From the NCBI GenBank assembly GCA_030562195.1, contig CM060199.1:11242338-11306337 (forward strand): a DNA stretch of 64,000 nt. The letters run 5' to 3'. Positions 51,171-60,841 of the stretch are shown one piece after another; position 1 is the first letter of the stretch, and every line of letters begins with the position of its first letter. The stretch is from Nipponacmea schrenckii (lineage: Eukaryota; Mollusca; Gastropoda; Lottiidae). Both the position numbers and the translations under genes were made by a program. Below the pieces are notes generated by a model. That model made no database searches. It was not told the origin of the DNA and saw only the letters and a program-made list of their open reading frames with translations.

Positions 51171-53652
51171 TAAAAATAAATAATCAGGACAATAAAAATC
51201 ATAAATCATTCAGAAACACCTCTAAACTGGCATTTTCCATCAGTCTGAAGGCTTACTGGTTTCAAGAGGTAATTTCCCATATATTCATTCTACATGAACA
51301 ATCATAATCATAACAATAAATAATCATTAACTATAATGAATGATAAAATATCATAAGCCATATTTACCTCTCCCTTCCGTATTTCTACAAATTATCATTG
51401 TTCCTGATCACAATATATCACAACTTAAACTTCCAATTTAAAATCCTCAAATAATAGTCAATACAAGTCCGTTTGAGTAAACACACAGATTTTATGTTTT
51501 AAAACCCTAATTAAAGCTTAGTTGATAGCAATCAGGTGCAATAGCCTACCCATACCCAGTCATCTCGGTTTTGGATATCAACCTTTTTCACCTAATTAAG
51601 GAGAGTAGATCTATTCAATGTGGATAAAATCCTTGATCAATTGTTGATGAAAATTGACATTATACCACAATAATAAGTTATGTCTTCTTGACTGTCAAAG
51701 AAAGCATTAAATGAATTAAATATAGTTTTGGTAAATATCCACTGCCACTCACAACTCAGGTTAGATCAAAGGTGCCCATAAAAGCTGCTTTCACTAATAT
51801 CCACATTGGATTAGCTGTGACGGTGTAACTGTGACCACAGTTATATTAGTTTATGAACTTTTAATCTCAACTGATTAATCTGATATCAACAATACTAATT
51901 CAGGAAAAGCTATCCATTCTTTATAAAATTCAACATAATTGCCGTTAATGCACCTTAAATCTAACAATGTTAGCTATTTATATTAACTTAAAAACATCTC
52001 TATTATCTGAAATCCAACAATTTCCCTAACAAATACATTGTGACATCTTGAAGGTCTTCCTGGTACAGATTGTTAATGGACACAAATGCAACTAGTACTA
52101 AATCTATTCAGAATAAACTGAATTAAAACGATTATATAGAGATAAGATCATAATCCTAAATATAGAGGTTTTCTTAACTTTTTATGTGTATGAGTTACAC
52201 TCATGTTATCAATTTGAATCATTCTTATTTTCAGTCTTTACTGATGTGCTTGCAATGCCACTACAATTACCATATTATCTGTTTGCAATGATAACAGCAA
52301 CATCTGGTAAAGCAAAAAAATGATGCAAATACAAGCAACAAAACTGATTAACATAAACAATAAAAATCCTCTTAACAATCCAGTTTACACTCAAAGCAAT
52401 CTTCATTTCCAATCACAAACACAAATCCCATAATATAACAATATGGATATCAACAGAAACAATGATGTTAGCATGTGTAAATACAACGAACACAATCTGA
52501 TGAAAACAAATCAAAACAAATATTCCATTACTAATGCATCAATTAATTAATGTTTAATCATGAAAACTCATTATTAATTTCAACTCGAATACATTATACA
52601 AATAACATATATCACATTTGAGACAATCCCACATAAAAAAAAACAAAAATGAAACTTCTTACAAAATATTAGAAAAATGTGTCCTTACCCTAAAACCCAT
52701 CTATCTTTTCAAACGATTTCACAACTCATAGCCAGGCTTCAATGAAGCAAAGCACATAAATAAAGAGAACAACATAAACAAACATAAAAAAATATCCAGT
52801 ATAACAGCTGACTAAAAAGATTTGACCCAAAGTTCATGTCTAAACAAGTTGTTTTCATTGTCAAAGTAGAGAAAAACATCATTTATCTCTGCTAAAAACA
52901 TATTAATACTATTATATGCCTCATTCAATGTTCTGGAAAAAGCCTTTTGTTCAGATTATTTTAAGTGCAACTAAATACATTGAATCTAAAAAGGTCATCT
53001 AAATTTCATGAATTAATTATTTCAATTTAAAGAAATATAGAGATTTTTAAAGTGATAATCTGTAATGAAGCCTAAGTTAACAGTCTTTGTTATAACTCAA
53101 GAATTTGAAATTCAGTACATCTTTCCATAAACCTATAATATTTTATGGAATATCCAATAATTCTTATCAATGTTGTATTTTAGTCTATGATAATATGTGC
53201 TCGTTCCATTCAATTAATGTAATAAGATTATTATTGAAATCAATAATGCACATATTGTACATATATTTCTAGTTATCTTAAATATTTATTGTACTACATG
53301 TACCTTCATATAACATACATGTTATTGTACAGTGTAGTCATTAAAAATGAATAACCATTAACTTCAAACTTTATGATTAATAATTCATTTATTTAGCGTC
53401 ATTAGCTTTGACAGTTTTTCTGAAAACAAACTAGGAAGACAATTAAGACTAGTAGAAGCCATTAGCACCTAATGACAAACCAAATATACCCTTACTGAGC
53501 CAAACATATGCCCCTCACAACACTATCTTTTAAATTACTCTGCACCTTGTCATGCTCCCCAACGCATGGTTACGTCACGGAGAATCCATCATCCTACACC
53601 TAGCAACAACTAAACCAGGAGGTTTGAATGATCAGACCTGAACACAAGAAGC

Positions 53653-53884
53653 ATGGAAAAAAGTCTGGCATGTCTTTACCAGTGTCCAGAATGTGGAAGA
53701 TATTTTACAAGCCAACTTGTACCGTCGCCGCCAGAAAATTCACAAAATGGATAATACCAGTTTAAAAAGGTGGTTAAGCCTAAAAAAACACCAAGGCGAG
53801 ATCAATAACAGAATAAAAAAAACAACCACTATTGAAACATATAAAGAAGGCATCTCGGAAGAGCCCAAACCTTGGAATCCATAG
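53653..53884 (+). pseudogene. Broken zinc-finger-containing retroelement relic
   Basis: The frame from ATG 53653 reads CLYQCPECGRYFTSQ, the first half of a C2H2 finger (C-x2-CGR-x-F), then runs into a stop. A +1 shift continues with LYRRRQKIHKMD and LKRWLSLKKHQGEINN, giving the expected His positions. Such N-terminal fingers occur in some non-LTR retrotransposons, but no reverse transcriptase is seen here. The downstream part (54462-54720) still codes in pieces (IDISSSNDLKELLSDMDKE). Judged a decayed mobile-element ORF; a host zinc-finger pseudogene is the alternative. Confidence 0.3.
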
Positions 53885-54567
53885 AAAAACGAAAACCTGA
53901 AACTACATCATCTTGTTTGATAAACACGGAAACCATTGATTTGCGTCCCCCTCCAACTCCCTTAACGAAATGAGAAGAAATAGTTGGTGTAATGATCTTT
54001 TATTAAAGATTAAAATATATATCCATAATATCACAAACCTTAAATTCTTAATCCAGTTGGGCTTAACAATTACTAAATTAAGCCCAAAATACTAAAATAA
54101 TGCAAAAAACAAACACAACACAAGACAAAACATGAATGGTAATGACTACAAGACAAGTTATGAATAAAAATTACAAGAAGGGAGGTTAGATGGGGAGGTG
54201 GAGGGTTTTAAACCAAAGTATAACTAAAAGCACGTTGCAAGATGGCGGGTGCAGAACAAACTTTCTGCACACGATTCCCAAATTGATGAGGTCATCAAAA
54301 ATTTACAAAACGAGTTCTGATTGGCTAAGACGCAAAACATATTACCTCCATTAATATTTATTTGCGTCCCCCTCCAACTCCCTTAACGAAATGAGAAGAA
54401 ATAGTTGGTGTAATGATCTTTTATTAAAGATTAAAATATATATCCATAATATCACAAACCAAAACATATAAAGAAGGCATCTCGGAAGAGCCCAAACCTT
54501 GGAATCCATAGAAAAACGAAAACCTGAAACTACATCATCTTGTTTGATAAACACGGAAACCATTGAT
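53835..54567 (+). repeat. Nested direct repeats A-B-spacer-B-A
   Basis: Segment A (106 bp, AAACATATAAAGAAGG...ACCATTGAT) is at 53835-53940 and 54462-54567. Segment B (99 bp, TTGCGTCCCCCTCC...CACAAACC) is at 53941-54039 and 54362-54460. All are in the same orientation and appear identical. The spacer 54040-54361 contains a hairpin (GGGCTTAA/TTAAGCCC). B-spacer-B resembles a miniature LTR-type element, but a 106-bp flanking duplication is far too long for a retroviral-type target site. Confidence 0.8.
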
Positions 54568-55017
54568 ATTAGTTCAAGCAACGACTTAAAGGAACTCCTA
54601 TCAGACATGGACAAGGAAGTACAAGAGATAAAAAATCACCGTATATCCACCACGCAACCTCCCCGATAATAGAAAAGAAGAAGATGAAGCAGCAGGTAAA
54701 AACACTGAAGAACCCAGACTCAAAGAAAATTTCGACTCTATTGGAATTAACAATGATTTCTAATTAATTCTAAAACTTTTTATTAATCATTTGTAACTTT
54801 AATCACTGTCAATCACAATTAATCTCTAACAATCTTTGTCAAATCAAAACAATCTCATTCAATCTTTTTTAATCTCTAACAATCTCTGACCAATCATATT
54901 TAATCCTTATCAATCACATTTCAATCTTTATGACGTCATAATCTTGAGCCTATAAATACTGCAAATTTTTATTGTATAAGTGTTCTAAACCTAGTTTGCA
55001 ATATCAACAAAAAAAAG
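54568..55017. other. Relic tail and CAATCT-rich sequence
   Basis: The relic ends around 54750. From about 54780 to 54930 the sequence is dominated by variants of AATCTCTAACAATCT and AATCACAATT. No gene is seen. Confidence 0.45.
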
Positions 55018-55258
55018 GGAGCCGCGGTGGCTCAGTGGGTTAGACGCTTGCTCGCTAACCTGAAGGCCCAGGGTTCAATCCCGGCAAAGGTCGAGATAAA
55101 CTTTAGGATTTTTCAGCCCGGTTTCCCCTTGTCAGTGATGCAGGTCGGAGGGACCGACATGGAAAAAGCATCTAGTCGTTCGGATGGGACAATAAACCGA
55201 GGCCCCGTGTGCTACAGGCTGTGCACGTTAAAGATTCCTCGACAGTTCGACTTGTCGA
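55018..55258 (+). mobile_element. tRNA-derived SINE
   Basis: The head GCCGCGGTGGCTCAGTGGGT (A box TGGCTCAGTGG) and CCAGGGTTCAATCCCGGC (B box GGTTCAATCCC) are tRNA-like. The body contains GGTCGGAGGGACCGAC, TTCGGATGGGACAATAAACC and GTGCACGTTAAAGATTCCTC, a core widespread in marine invertebrate SINEs. It abuts the tRNA-Val gene directly. No poly(A) or target duplication was found. Assignment to a named superfamily (V-SINE or MetaSINE type) is not made. Confidence 0.75.
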
Positions 55259-55259
55259 C

Positions 55260-55332
55260 GGTTCGGTAGTGTAGTGGTTATCACGCTCGCCTCACACGCG
55301 AGAGGTCCTGGGTTCGACCCCCAGCCGAACCA
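55260..55332 (+). tRNA. tRNA-Val (CAC)
   Basis: 73 nt. Acceptor GGTTCGG/CCGAACC with discriminator A; D arm GTGTAGTGGTTATCAC; anticodon loop CTCACAC (anticodon CAC); T arm CTGGG-TTCGACC-CCCAG. All stems pair. The A and B boxes are intact, so it is probably functional. First gene of a tRNA cluster. Confidence 0.95.
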
Positions 55333-55410
55333 TTTTTGTCTGCCATAATTTCTTTTTTCCTTTCTAATGGGTCCGATTCGGGCTTTAGATCGCTGTATCT
55401 TTGTTGTCAA

Positions 55411-55483
55411 GGTTCTGTAGTGTAGCGGTTATCACGTCTGCTTTACACGGAGAAGGTTGCGAGTTCGAGCCTCGCCAGAACCT
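55411..55483 (+). tRNA. tRNA-Val (TAC), slightly eroded
   Basis: Acceptor GGTTCTG/CAGAACC, anticodon loop TTTACAC (TAC), T arm GCGAG-TTCGAGC-CTCGC. Deviations: a G-G mismatch in the anticodon stem (TCTGC/GGAGA) and discriminator T instead of A. Possibly a weak gene or pseudogene, unless these are sequence errors. Its 3' end is the left edge of duplicated segment X. Confidence 0.8.
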
Positions 55484-55777
55484 AGGAATTTTTTTTTCGC
55501 TTGTTATTTCATATCTCCCAAGACACGGAATAATATCCATATCTGGGTAATTTCTCGAATTGCAATATCTGTACATCAATGCGTGATTCTCTTTAGTTCC
55601 AAAGCCTACGAAGGTGTCCGCATCGGTGGTCTAGTGGTAGAATACTCGCCTGCCACGCGGGTGACCCGGGTTGATTCCCAGTCGATGCACAGATATCTTT
55701 TGCACTTTTTACTTTTTCATGTTCAGATTCGGTGAAAAAACATGAATTTCGCACCGCGGAAAGGCAGGTAGGCTTCT
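55461..55777 (+). repeat. Segment X, copy 1
   Basis: 317 bp, repeated with the same length at 57701-58017. It contains the 3' end of tRNA-Val(TAC) and a complete tRNA-Gly. After copy 1 the sequence continues into the tRNA-Glu/Asp/Arg genes; after copy 2 it continues into a copia LTR. Confidence 0.95.
55620..55689 (+). tRNA. tRNA-Gly (GCC), T-loop shortened, copy 1
   Basis: Acceptor GCATCGG/CGATGC-type pairing, D arm GGTCTAGTGGTAGAA, anticodon stem CTCGC/GCGGG with loop CTGCCAC (GCC). The T arm reads GGGTTGATTCCCAG, one base shorter than the usual GGTTCGATTCC; the invariant C of TTC is missing. This damages the B box, so function is doubtful. Identical to 57860-57929. Confidence 0.8.
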
Positions 55778-55807
55778 GGCTGTGACCAATTGATCGTTAC
55801 TCAGCGC

Positions 55808-55879
55808 TCTGATATGGTCTAGCGGTTAGGATTCCTGGCTTTCACCCAGGTGGCCCGGGTTCGACTCGCGGTATCGGAA
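55808..55879 (+). tRNA. tRNA-Glu (TTC)
   Basis: 72 nt. Acceptor TCTGATA/TATCGGA with discriminator A; D arm TGGTCTAGCGGTTAGGA; anticodon loop CTTTCAC (TTC) on stem CCTGG/CCAGG. T arm CCCGG-GTTCGACT-CGCGG has one mismatch relative to the usual CCCGG. B box GGTTCGACTC is present. Confidence 0.9.
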
Positions 55880-56189
55880 CATGATTTTTTTCTTCCCCTT
55901 TTTCTCTCGCATCGCTTTCCTCTCAAACTTGGCACAGCAACTCGATCTACCATTACAAAGCCGCACTGGTAGTGGCAGCCTCATTCACCGGCCCCGCTGA
56001 CACCAACATACCTGATTGGGCAGTGTCTTGCGAGAAGGGAAATCAAGAACCTTGTACGATGCAATAAAACGTGTTATATTTTTGTTCGCTGTGCCCATCT
56101 ATGCAACAAAGGGTGAAGAATACCATACATTTGAAACAAATTGCACAGAAAAAAAGGACAGAAAGGGAAAGGAAGAAAAAAAAATTATC

Positions 56190-56261
56190 CTCCCCGGCGG
56201 GGAAATGAACCCCGGTCTCCCGCGTGACAGACGGGGATACTGACCGCTATACTACCGAGGA
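56190..56261 (-). tRNA. tRNA-Asp (GTC)
   Basis: Minus strand, 72 nt. Acceptor TCCTCGG/CCGGGGA with discriminator G as usual for Asp; D arm TAGTATAGCGGTCAGTA; anticodon loop CTGTCAC (GTC). The T loop reads TTCATTT instead of TTCGATT; stems otherwise pair. Orientation is opposite to the neighbouring tRNAs. Confidence 0.9.
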
Positions 56262-56356
56262 CATGTCAAGAGAGCAGTGTAAATCCTTTTCCTTGGGTAT
56301 GCACTTTACCGGCCTTGTCTGCGAAAGCAATATGACTGTAAATGCTGGTAATTACA

Positions 56357-56450
56357 GCCTCCATGGCCCAATGGATAAGGCATCGGCCTCCTAAGCTAAA
56401 AAGCAGTGAGAGATAGCCAGGGATTGCGGGTTCGAGTCCCGTCGGAGGTA
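56357..56450 (+). tRNA. tRNA-Arg (CCT) with 21-nt intron
   Basis: 5' half GCCTCCATGGCCCAATGGAT, anticodon loop CTCCTAA (CCT). A 21-nt intron (AGCTAAAAAGCAGTGAGAGAT) follows base 37, the canonical position, and then AGCCAGGGATT and T arm GCGGG-TTCGAGT-CCCGT lead to GGAGGTA. There is one A-C mismatch at the base of the acceptor stem and a C-A in the anticodon stem. Confidence 0.85.
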
Positions 56451-56564
56451 GATGAAAATCTTTGATAAATGCAATGACGGTTCCGAAACAAACTTTTAGT
56501 CCTGTAATAAACAACAATGTTTCGGACGAGCGTTCATAAGGTGCTGAAGAGTAGGACGTAAAAC

Positions 56565-57700
56565 TCCATTCATTTCATTTTTTTTTGCAACATCAACAGT
56601 TGCTTTAAGCGAGCCCCAACTCATCATTTACCACCACCACCATCCCGCAACCAATGACCAGAATAAAATATCAAGAGTAACAAGAAGTCTTTGTCTTTTC
56701 AGTTAGGTGTCTATATCTTTTAAATTTCTGGGAATATCTTGAATAAATATTTCAGTTTGCTAGAATACTCTTTAGACATTTGATTCATATACTTTTGAAA
56801 CAAATACACAAAACTTACTTTGATATTCAAAATATTTTTCTGTCACATAAACAACAGTTAAAAAGTTTATATCAATATATACTTTAGTTCTGACTCATCA
56901 ACTAAATATTGATACTCTAAAATCCAAATTGATAAAAGGTAATGAAATGTAGACAGGAATTCATTTAAAATTAAAATTCATAAATAAAATTTGAATTAGA
57001 TTGGCGATATGATATACAAAGATTCTCTTGGGAGGTGTTTAATATTGCGATACTGATGCCTGGTTATAATAACAGAAATTAATAGCTACATATTTGTTAT
57101 ATCTCATGGGACTTATATAGACAGCACATAAATGTACTAGATAAACTTCCAATTATGTCACTTCCATTATCATAAATATTGACTTCTTTTTCTAATTTTA
57201 TAGGACTTAGCCTACAATTAATGATTACAAGTGTTATAATGTGACTTTAATATGGGGTAAGAACGGAAATGGAAAGTGGCAGTGCATGAGCTATTTTTCT
57301 TTGGGTTCTTTGCTAACTCGGGGCTATTAAAAAATTTCTTAGTGTTAATGTGATTTATTCCTAAGACGGTCAAACCCCCAGAACTTTTCTGCTCCGGGAA
57401 AAGTTCACCACTACTCCAACAACACCTAGTTTGGGAACCTAGAGGCAATTTTGTGGACACTTGGTTGGGTAAGTCAACACAAATATCTTAAACGCTGACC
57501 ACTACTGCTTTGCCAGCTTTGCCTTGCGATGTTGCACAAATTTGGTGGAGCAGTTGTAATCGTTTTGCAAGTGGATACAGGATTGCTGGAACAGTGTTGG
57601 CATTGAAGCAGTAATCTATTGTGGTAAGTACTCTGGTTTGATGTTTGGGATGGAGGTTATACTGACCGAATCTGGCTATATAAAACAAGAGAAATTGCCG
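56565..57700 (+). repeat. Segment Y, copy 1 (3' part indel-rich)
   Basis: Matches 59064-60214 at a constant offset of 2500 for the first ~870 bp, essentially identical. From 57439 on it accumulates mostly single-base deletions relative to the second copy (for example CGCTGACC vs CGCTGGACC, CCTTGCGATG vs CCTTGGCGATG) until it joins segment X copy 2. No gene is recognised in it. Confidence 0.92.
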
Positions 57701-58017
57701 GAGTTCGAGCCTCGCCAGAACCTAGGAATTTTTTTTTCGCTTGTTATTTCATATCTCCCAAGACACGGAATAATATCCATATCTGGGTAATTTCTCGAAT
57801 TGCAATATCTGTACATCAATGCGTGATTCTCTTTAGTTCCAAAGCCTACGAAGGTGTCCGCATCGGTGGTCTAGTGGTAGAATACTCGCCTGCCACGCGG
57901 GTGACCCGGGTTGATTCCCAGTCGATGCACAGATATCTTTTGCACTTTTTACTTTTTCATGTTCAGATTCGGTGAAAAAACATGAATTTCGCACCGCGGA
58001 AAGGCAGGTAGGCTTCT
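57701..58017 (+). repeat. Segment X, copy 2
   Basis: Identical to 55461-55777. It starts in the middle of a tRNA-Val T arm (GAGTTCGAGCCTCGCC) and ends at GGCTTCT, where the copia LTR begins directly. Confidence 0.95.
57860..57929 (+). tRNA. tRNA-Gly (GCC), copy 2
   Basis: Identical to the copy at 55620-55689, including the missing T-loop base. It lies in the second copy of segment X, so it may be a second allele or an assembly duplicate rather than a second gene. Confidence 0.75.
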
Positions 58018-58252
58018 TGAAAGTAACACTATACACCAATTATATTACACAGTCTTTATTGCAGCACCATATTGTTATATACAGACACTATGTTTATACA
58101 CAGACACTATATTAAAACCCCACCGTCCACGCTCACATACAGCTCCTCCAAACAGTCCAAAACACACACGACCTTTTCCTCACCTTCGATACTCTCGTGC
58201 ATTCTCGCAGTCACCCTAGCAACACTCTAGCAGACGAATTACTATCTGACAA
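58018..58252 (-). mobile_element. Ty1/copia 3' LTR
   Basis: 235 bp with TG...CA ends. On the minus strand it begins TGTCAGATAGTAATTCG and ends GTTACTTTCA. It is immediately preceded (minus strand) by a polypurine tract, AGAGAAAAACAGGGGAGATTG at 58253-58275, as expected for a 3' LTR. The other LTR is absent from the window. Confidence 0.8.
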
Positions 58253-58476
58253 TCTCCCCTGTTTTTCTCTTTTTACAAATATAGATATTTACACAAGTGG
58301 ACGGTGGTAAATAGCACATTAAATATAACATATATCATATATATTACAGTTACAAAAATATATCTAAAACAGAAATATTTTATTATTCATTTTTCCTCTT
58401 ATTTAAATTTTTTTTTTTTTTTTTTTTTTGTTGTATAAAACATTTCATTGGAATAAAATAACTAAAAATATATTTG

Positions 58477-58989
58477 TTATTTTTTAAAATGCAGTGCTGC
58501 CTGCTTGAGGATTTCAATGAGCTCTTTGGTCGATGCGCCTTTCTTAGTGAGGCAATCAGCTAACTGAAGATTTGTTGGAACCCACTCTACCACTATTTCC
58601 TTATTTTCAACTAATTGTTTTATACTGGCAATATCAATTCTTAGCCTTTTTTCTTGAACGAGTTTAGTAGAATAAATATTTTCATACAAAGACTTATTAT
58701 CAACATAACATATAATTTGATTTTGAACAGAACTAGAATCGTTATAAATTATTTCCATCAAAATCTTTCTTATATAAATAGCCATATCAATACCATCACA
58801 TAATGACAAAGTTTCTGCTGCAATAGTGCTTTTTACAACTCGCCGGATCTTTTTTGAGCACCAAGCTACAGGAGAAACCCTATTATTTTCACCTTTGAGA
58901 AAAATAATATATCCCTCACAGCTAGAAACACCATCTGAGAGATTTGCATAAGAGGCATCTGTGAATAAAATAATATCTATTTTATGCAA
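58477..58989 (-). pseudogene. Ty1/copia RNase H domain, 5'-truncated element
   Basis: An open frame of about 170 codons encodes the C-terminal RNase H domain of a copia-type Pol polyprotein. The acidic active-site positions appear as ILFTDASYA, AAETLSL, CYVDNKSL and LQLADCLTKKG, and the domain opens with SSCEGYIIFL. The frame is uninterrupted but upstream reverse transcriptase, integrase and gag are missing; coding similarity stops near 59000 and the sequence changes to segment Y at 59064. The element is therefore a 3' fragment and cannot move on its own. Confidence 0.88.
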
Positions 58990-59063
58990 GGTATTTTCTC
59001 TAAACTATTTAAATAAGATGATTGGTGTAAAACTATTGCCTGATCTATGGAATTTAGTTCTAA

Positions 59064-60214
59064 TCCATTCATTTCATTTTTTTTTTGCAACATCAACAGT
59101 TGCTTTAAGCGAGCCCCAACTCATCATTTACCACCACCACCATCCCGCAACCAATGACCAGAATAAAATATCAAGAGTAACAAGAAGTCTTTGTCTTTTC
59201 AGTTAGGTGTCTATATCTTTTAAATTTCTGGGAATATCTTGAATAAATATTTCAGTTTGCTAGAATACTCTTTAGACATTTGATTCATATACTTTTGAAA
59301 CAAATACACAAAACTTACTTTGATATTCAAAATATTTTTCTGTCACATAAACAACAGTTAAAAAGTTTATATCAATATATACTTTAGTTCTGACTCATCA
59401 ACTAAATATTGATACTCTAAAATCCAAATTGATAAAAGGTAATGAAATGTAGACAGGAATTCATTTAAAATTAAAATTCATAAATAAAATTTGAATTAGA
59501 TTGGCGATATGATATACAAAGATTCTCTTGGGAGGTGTTTAATATTGCGATACTGATGCCTGGTTATAATAACAGAAATTAATAGCTACATATTTGTTAT
59601 ATCTCATGGGACTTATATAGACAGCACATAAATGTACTAGATAAACTTCCAATTATGTCACTTCCATTATCATAAATATTGACTTCTTTTTCTAATTTTA
59701 TAGGACTTAGCCTACAATTAATGATTACAAGTGTTATAATGTGACTTTAATATGGGGTAAGAACGGAAATGGAAAGTGGCAGTGCATGAGCTATTTTTCT
59801 TTGGGTTCTTTGCTAACTCGGGGCTATTAAAAAATTTCTTAGTGTTAATGTGATTTATTCCTAAGACGGTCAAACCCCCAGAACTTTTCTGCTCCGGGAA
59901 AAGTTCACCACTACTCCAACAACACCTAGTTTGGGAACACTAGAGGCAATTTTGTGGACACTTGGTTGGCTAAGTCAACACAAATATCTTAAACGCTGGA
60001 CCACTACTGCTTTGCCAGCTTTGCCTTGGCGATGTTGCACAAACTTTGGTGGAGCAGTTGTAATCGTTTTGCAAGTGGATACAGGATTGCTGGAACAGTG
60101 TCTGGCATTGAAGCAGTAATCTATTGTGGTGATGTACTTTGGTTTGATGTTGGTATGGAGGTGTATGAGCTGGACCAGAAATTGGCTATAATAAATATCA
60201 AGAGAAATTGACCA
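59064..60214 (+). repeat. Segment Y, copy 2
   Basis: Second copy of 56565-57700, without the deletions seen at the end of copy 1, so probably the more accurate version. It continues into the flank of the next gene. The short open frames at 59931-60211 have no recognised domain. Confidence 0.92.
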
Positions 60215-60841
60215 GGAGCCAATTTAACATCGAGCTGAAGTCATTTATATTGAATTTGCGTTGTTGAAATTCGCCCTCCTCTACCTACCACTCAAGAAAC
60301 ACTCTTACAAAGTTCTGGCAATGTGACAGGGCCTTATTGTATCAACAATCTATTGACTGAGTTGTTTTTGTGAAGCAAGGGTCGCTCATATTCATATGCG
60401 ACTGTTTGTTGTGTATCTTCTAATCATTATGCCCCTCCAAATTTAAAATCATAGTTTGATACCATTTAAATAAAGATATTGGTCATATCTTGTGACTGTA
60501 AATAAAATGATAGTGTGTATTACACTGTTATCATGGGACTTCTAATTATATGATTTTAACCCCCAGGCAGTCGGATACCTTAATATGAAATAGTTGAAAT
60601 CAACGGAAGTAGCTGAGACTTTAGCAAGCTTGTCCCTTCATTCCATATTCATTTAAATAATGTATTATAATCAGAAACATCAAATATAAATTAATTGAAA
60701 AAAGTATTAATAAGGAAATAACATATTAACAATAATATAACATACAAATAAAAAACATAGAACAACAAAATAACACAAATTATGAAATTCAAAAAAAAAG
60801 GGGGATATTCAGTACTTTGTATGAATTTCTGAAATGATTAT
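60215..60841. other. 3' flank of the second small secreted-protein gene
   Basis: No gene seen. The stop of the following minus-strand gene is overlapped by AATAAATAA on that strand (about 60838-60846), a possible poly(A) signal unusually close to the stop. Confidence 0.4.

Larger units (their letters stand above)
41639..53652. other. ~12-kb stretch upstream of AREL1 without recognisable genes
   Basis: AT-rich; every open frame is short and without a recognisable domain. It should contain the AREL1 promoter and non-coding exon. Items seen: a SINE-core-like fragment near 42430-42460, a CpG-containing patch at 46790-46950, a near-perfect 77-bp palindrome (48122-48198) and an AATAATCATGAT-type low-complexity run (51040-51170). 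A TTACGTCA (CRE/NFIL3-like) at about 53572 precedes the retroelement relic. Confidence 0.45.

Noticed and set aside
54040..54361. Miniature LTR retrotransposon (TRIM) reading of B-spacer-B
   Set aside because: B lacks TG...CA ends, no convincing primer-binding site follows the first copy, and the flanking duplication is 106 bp.
53939..54567. Hammerhead-type retrozyme in the A-B-B-A region
   Set aside because: I looked for a CTGANGA core with a following GAAA in suitable spacing on both strands and did not find one.
55027..55735. Several 60-90 codon frames across the tRNA cluster
   Set aside because: They are translations of tRNA and SINE sequence.
59931..60211. Short frames in segment Y
   Set aside because: No recognised domain, overlapping frames, and the other copy of Y disrupts them (although that copy is indel-prone).
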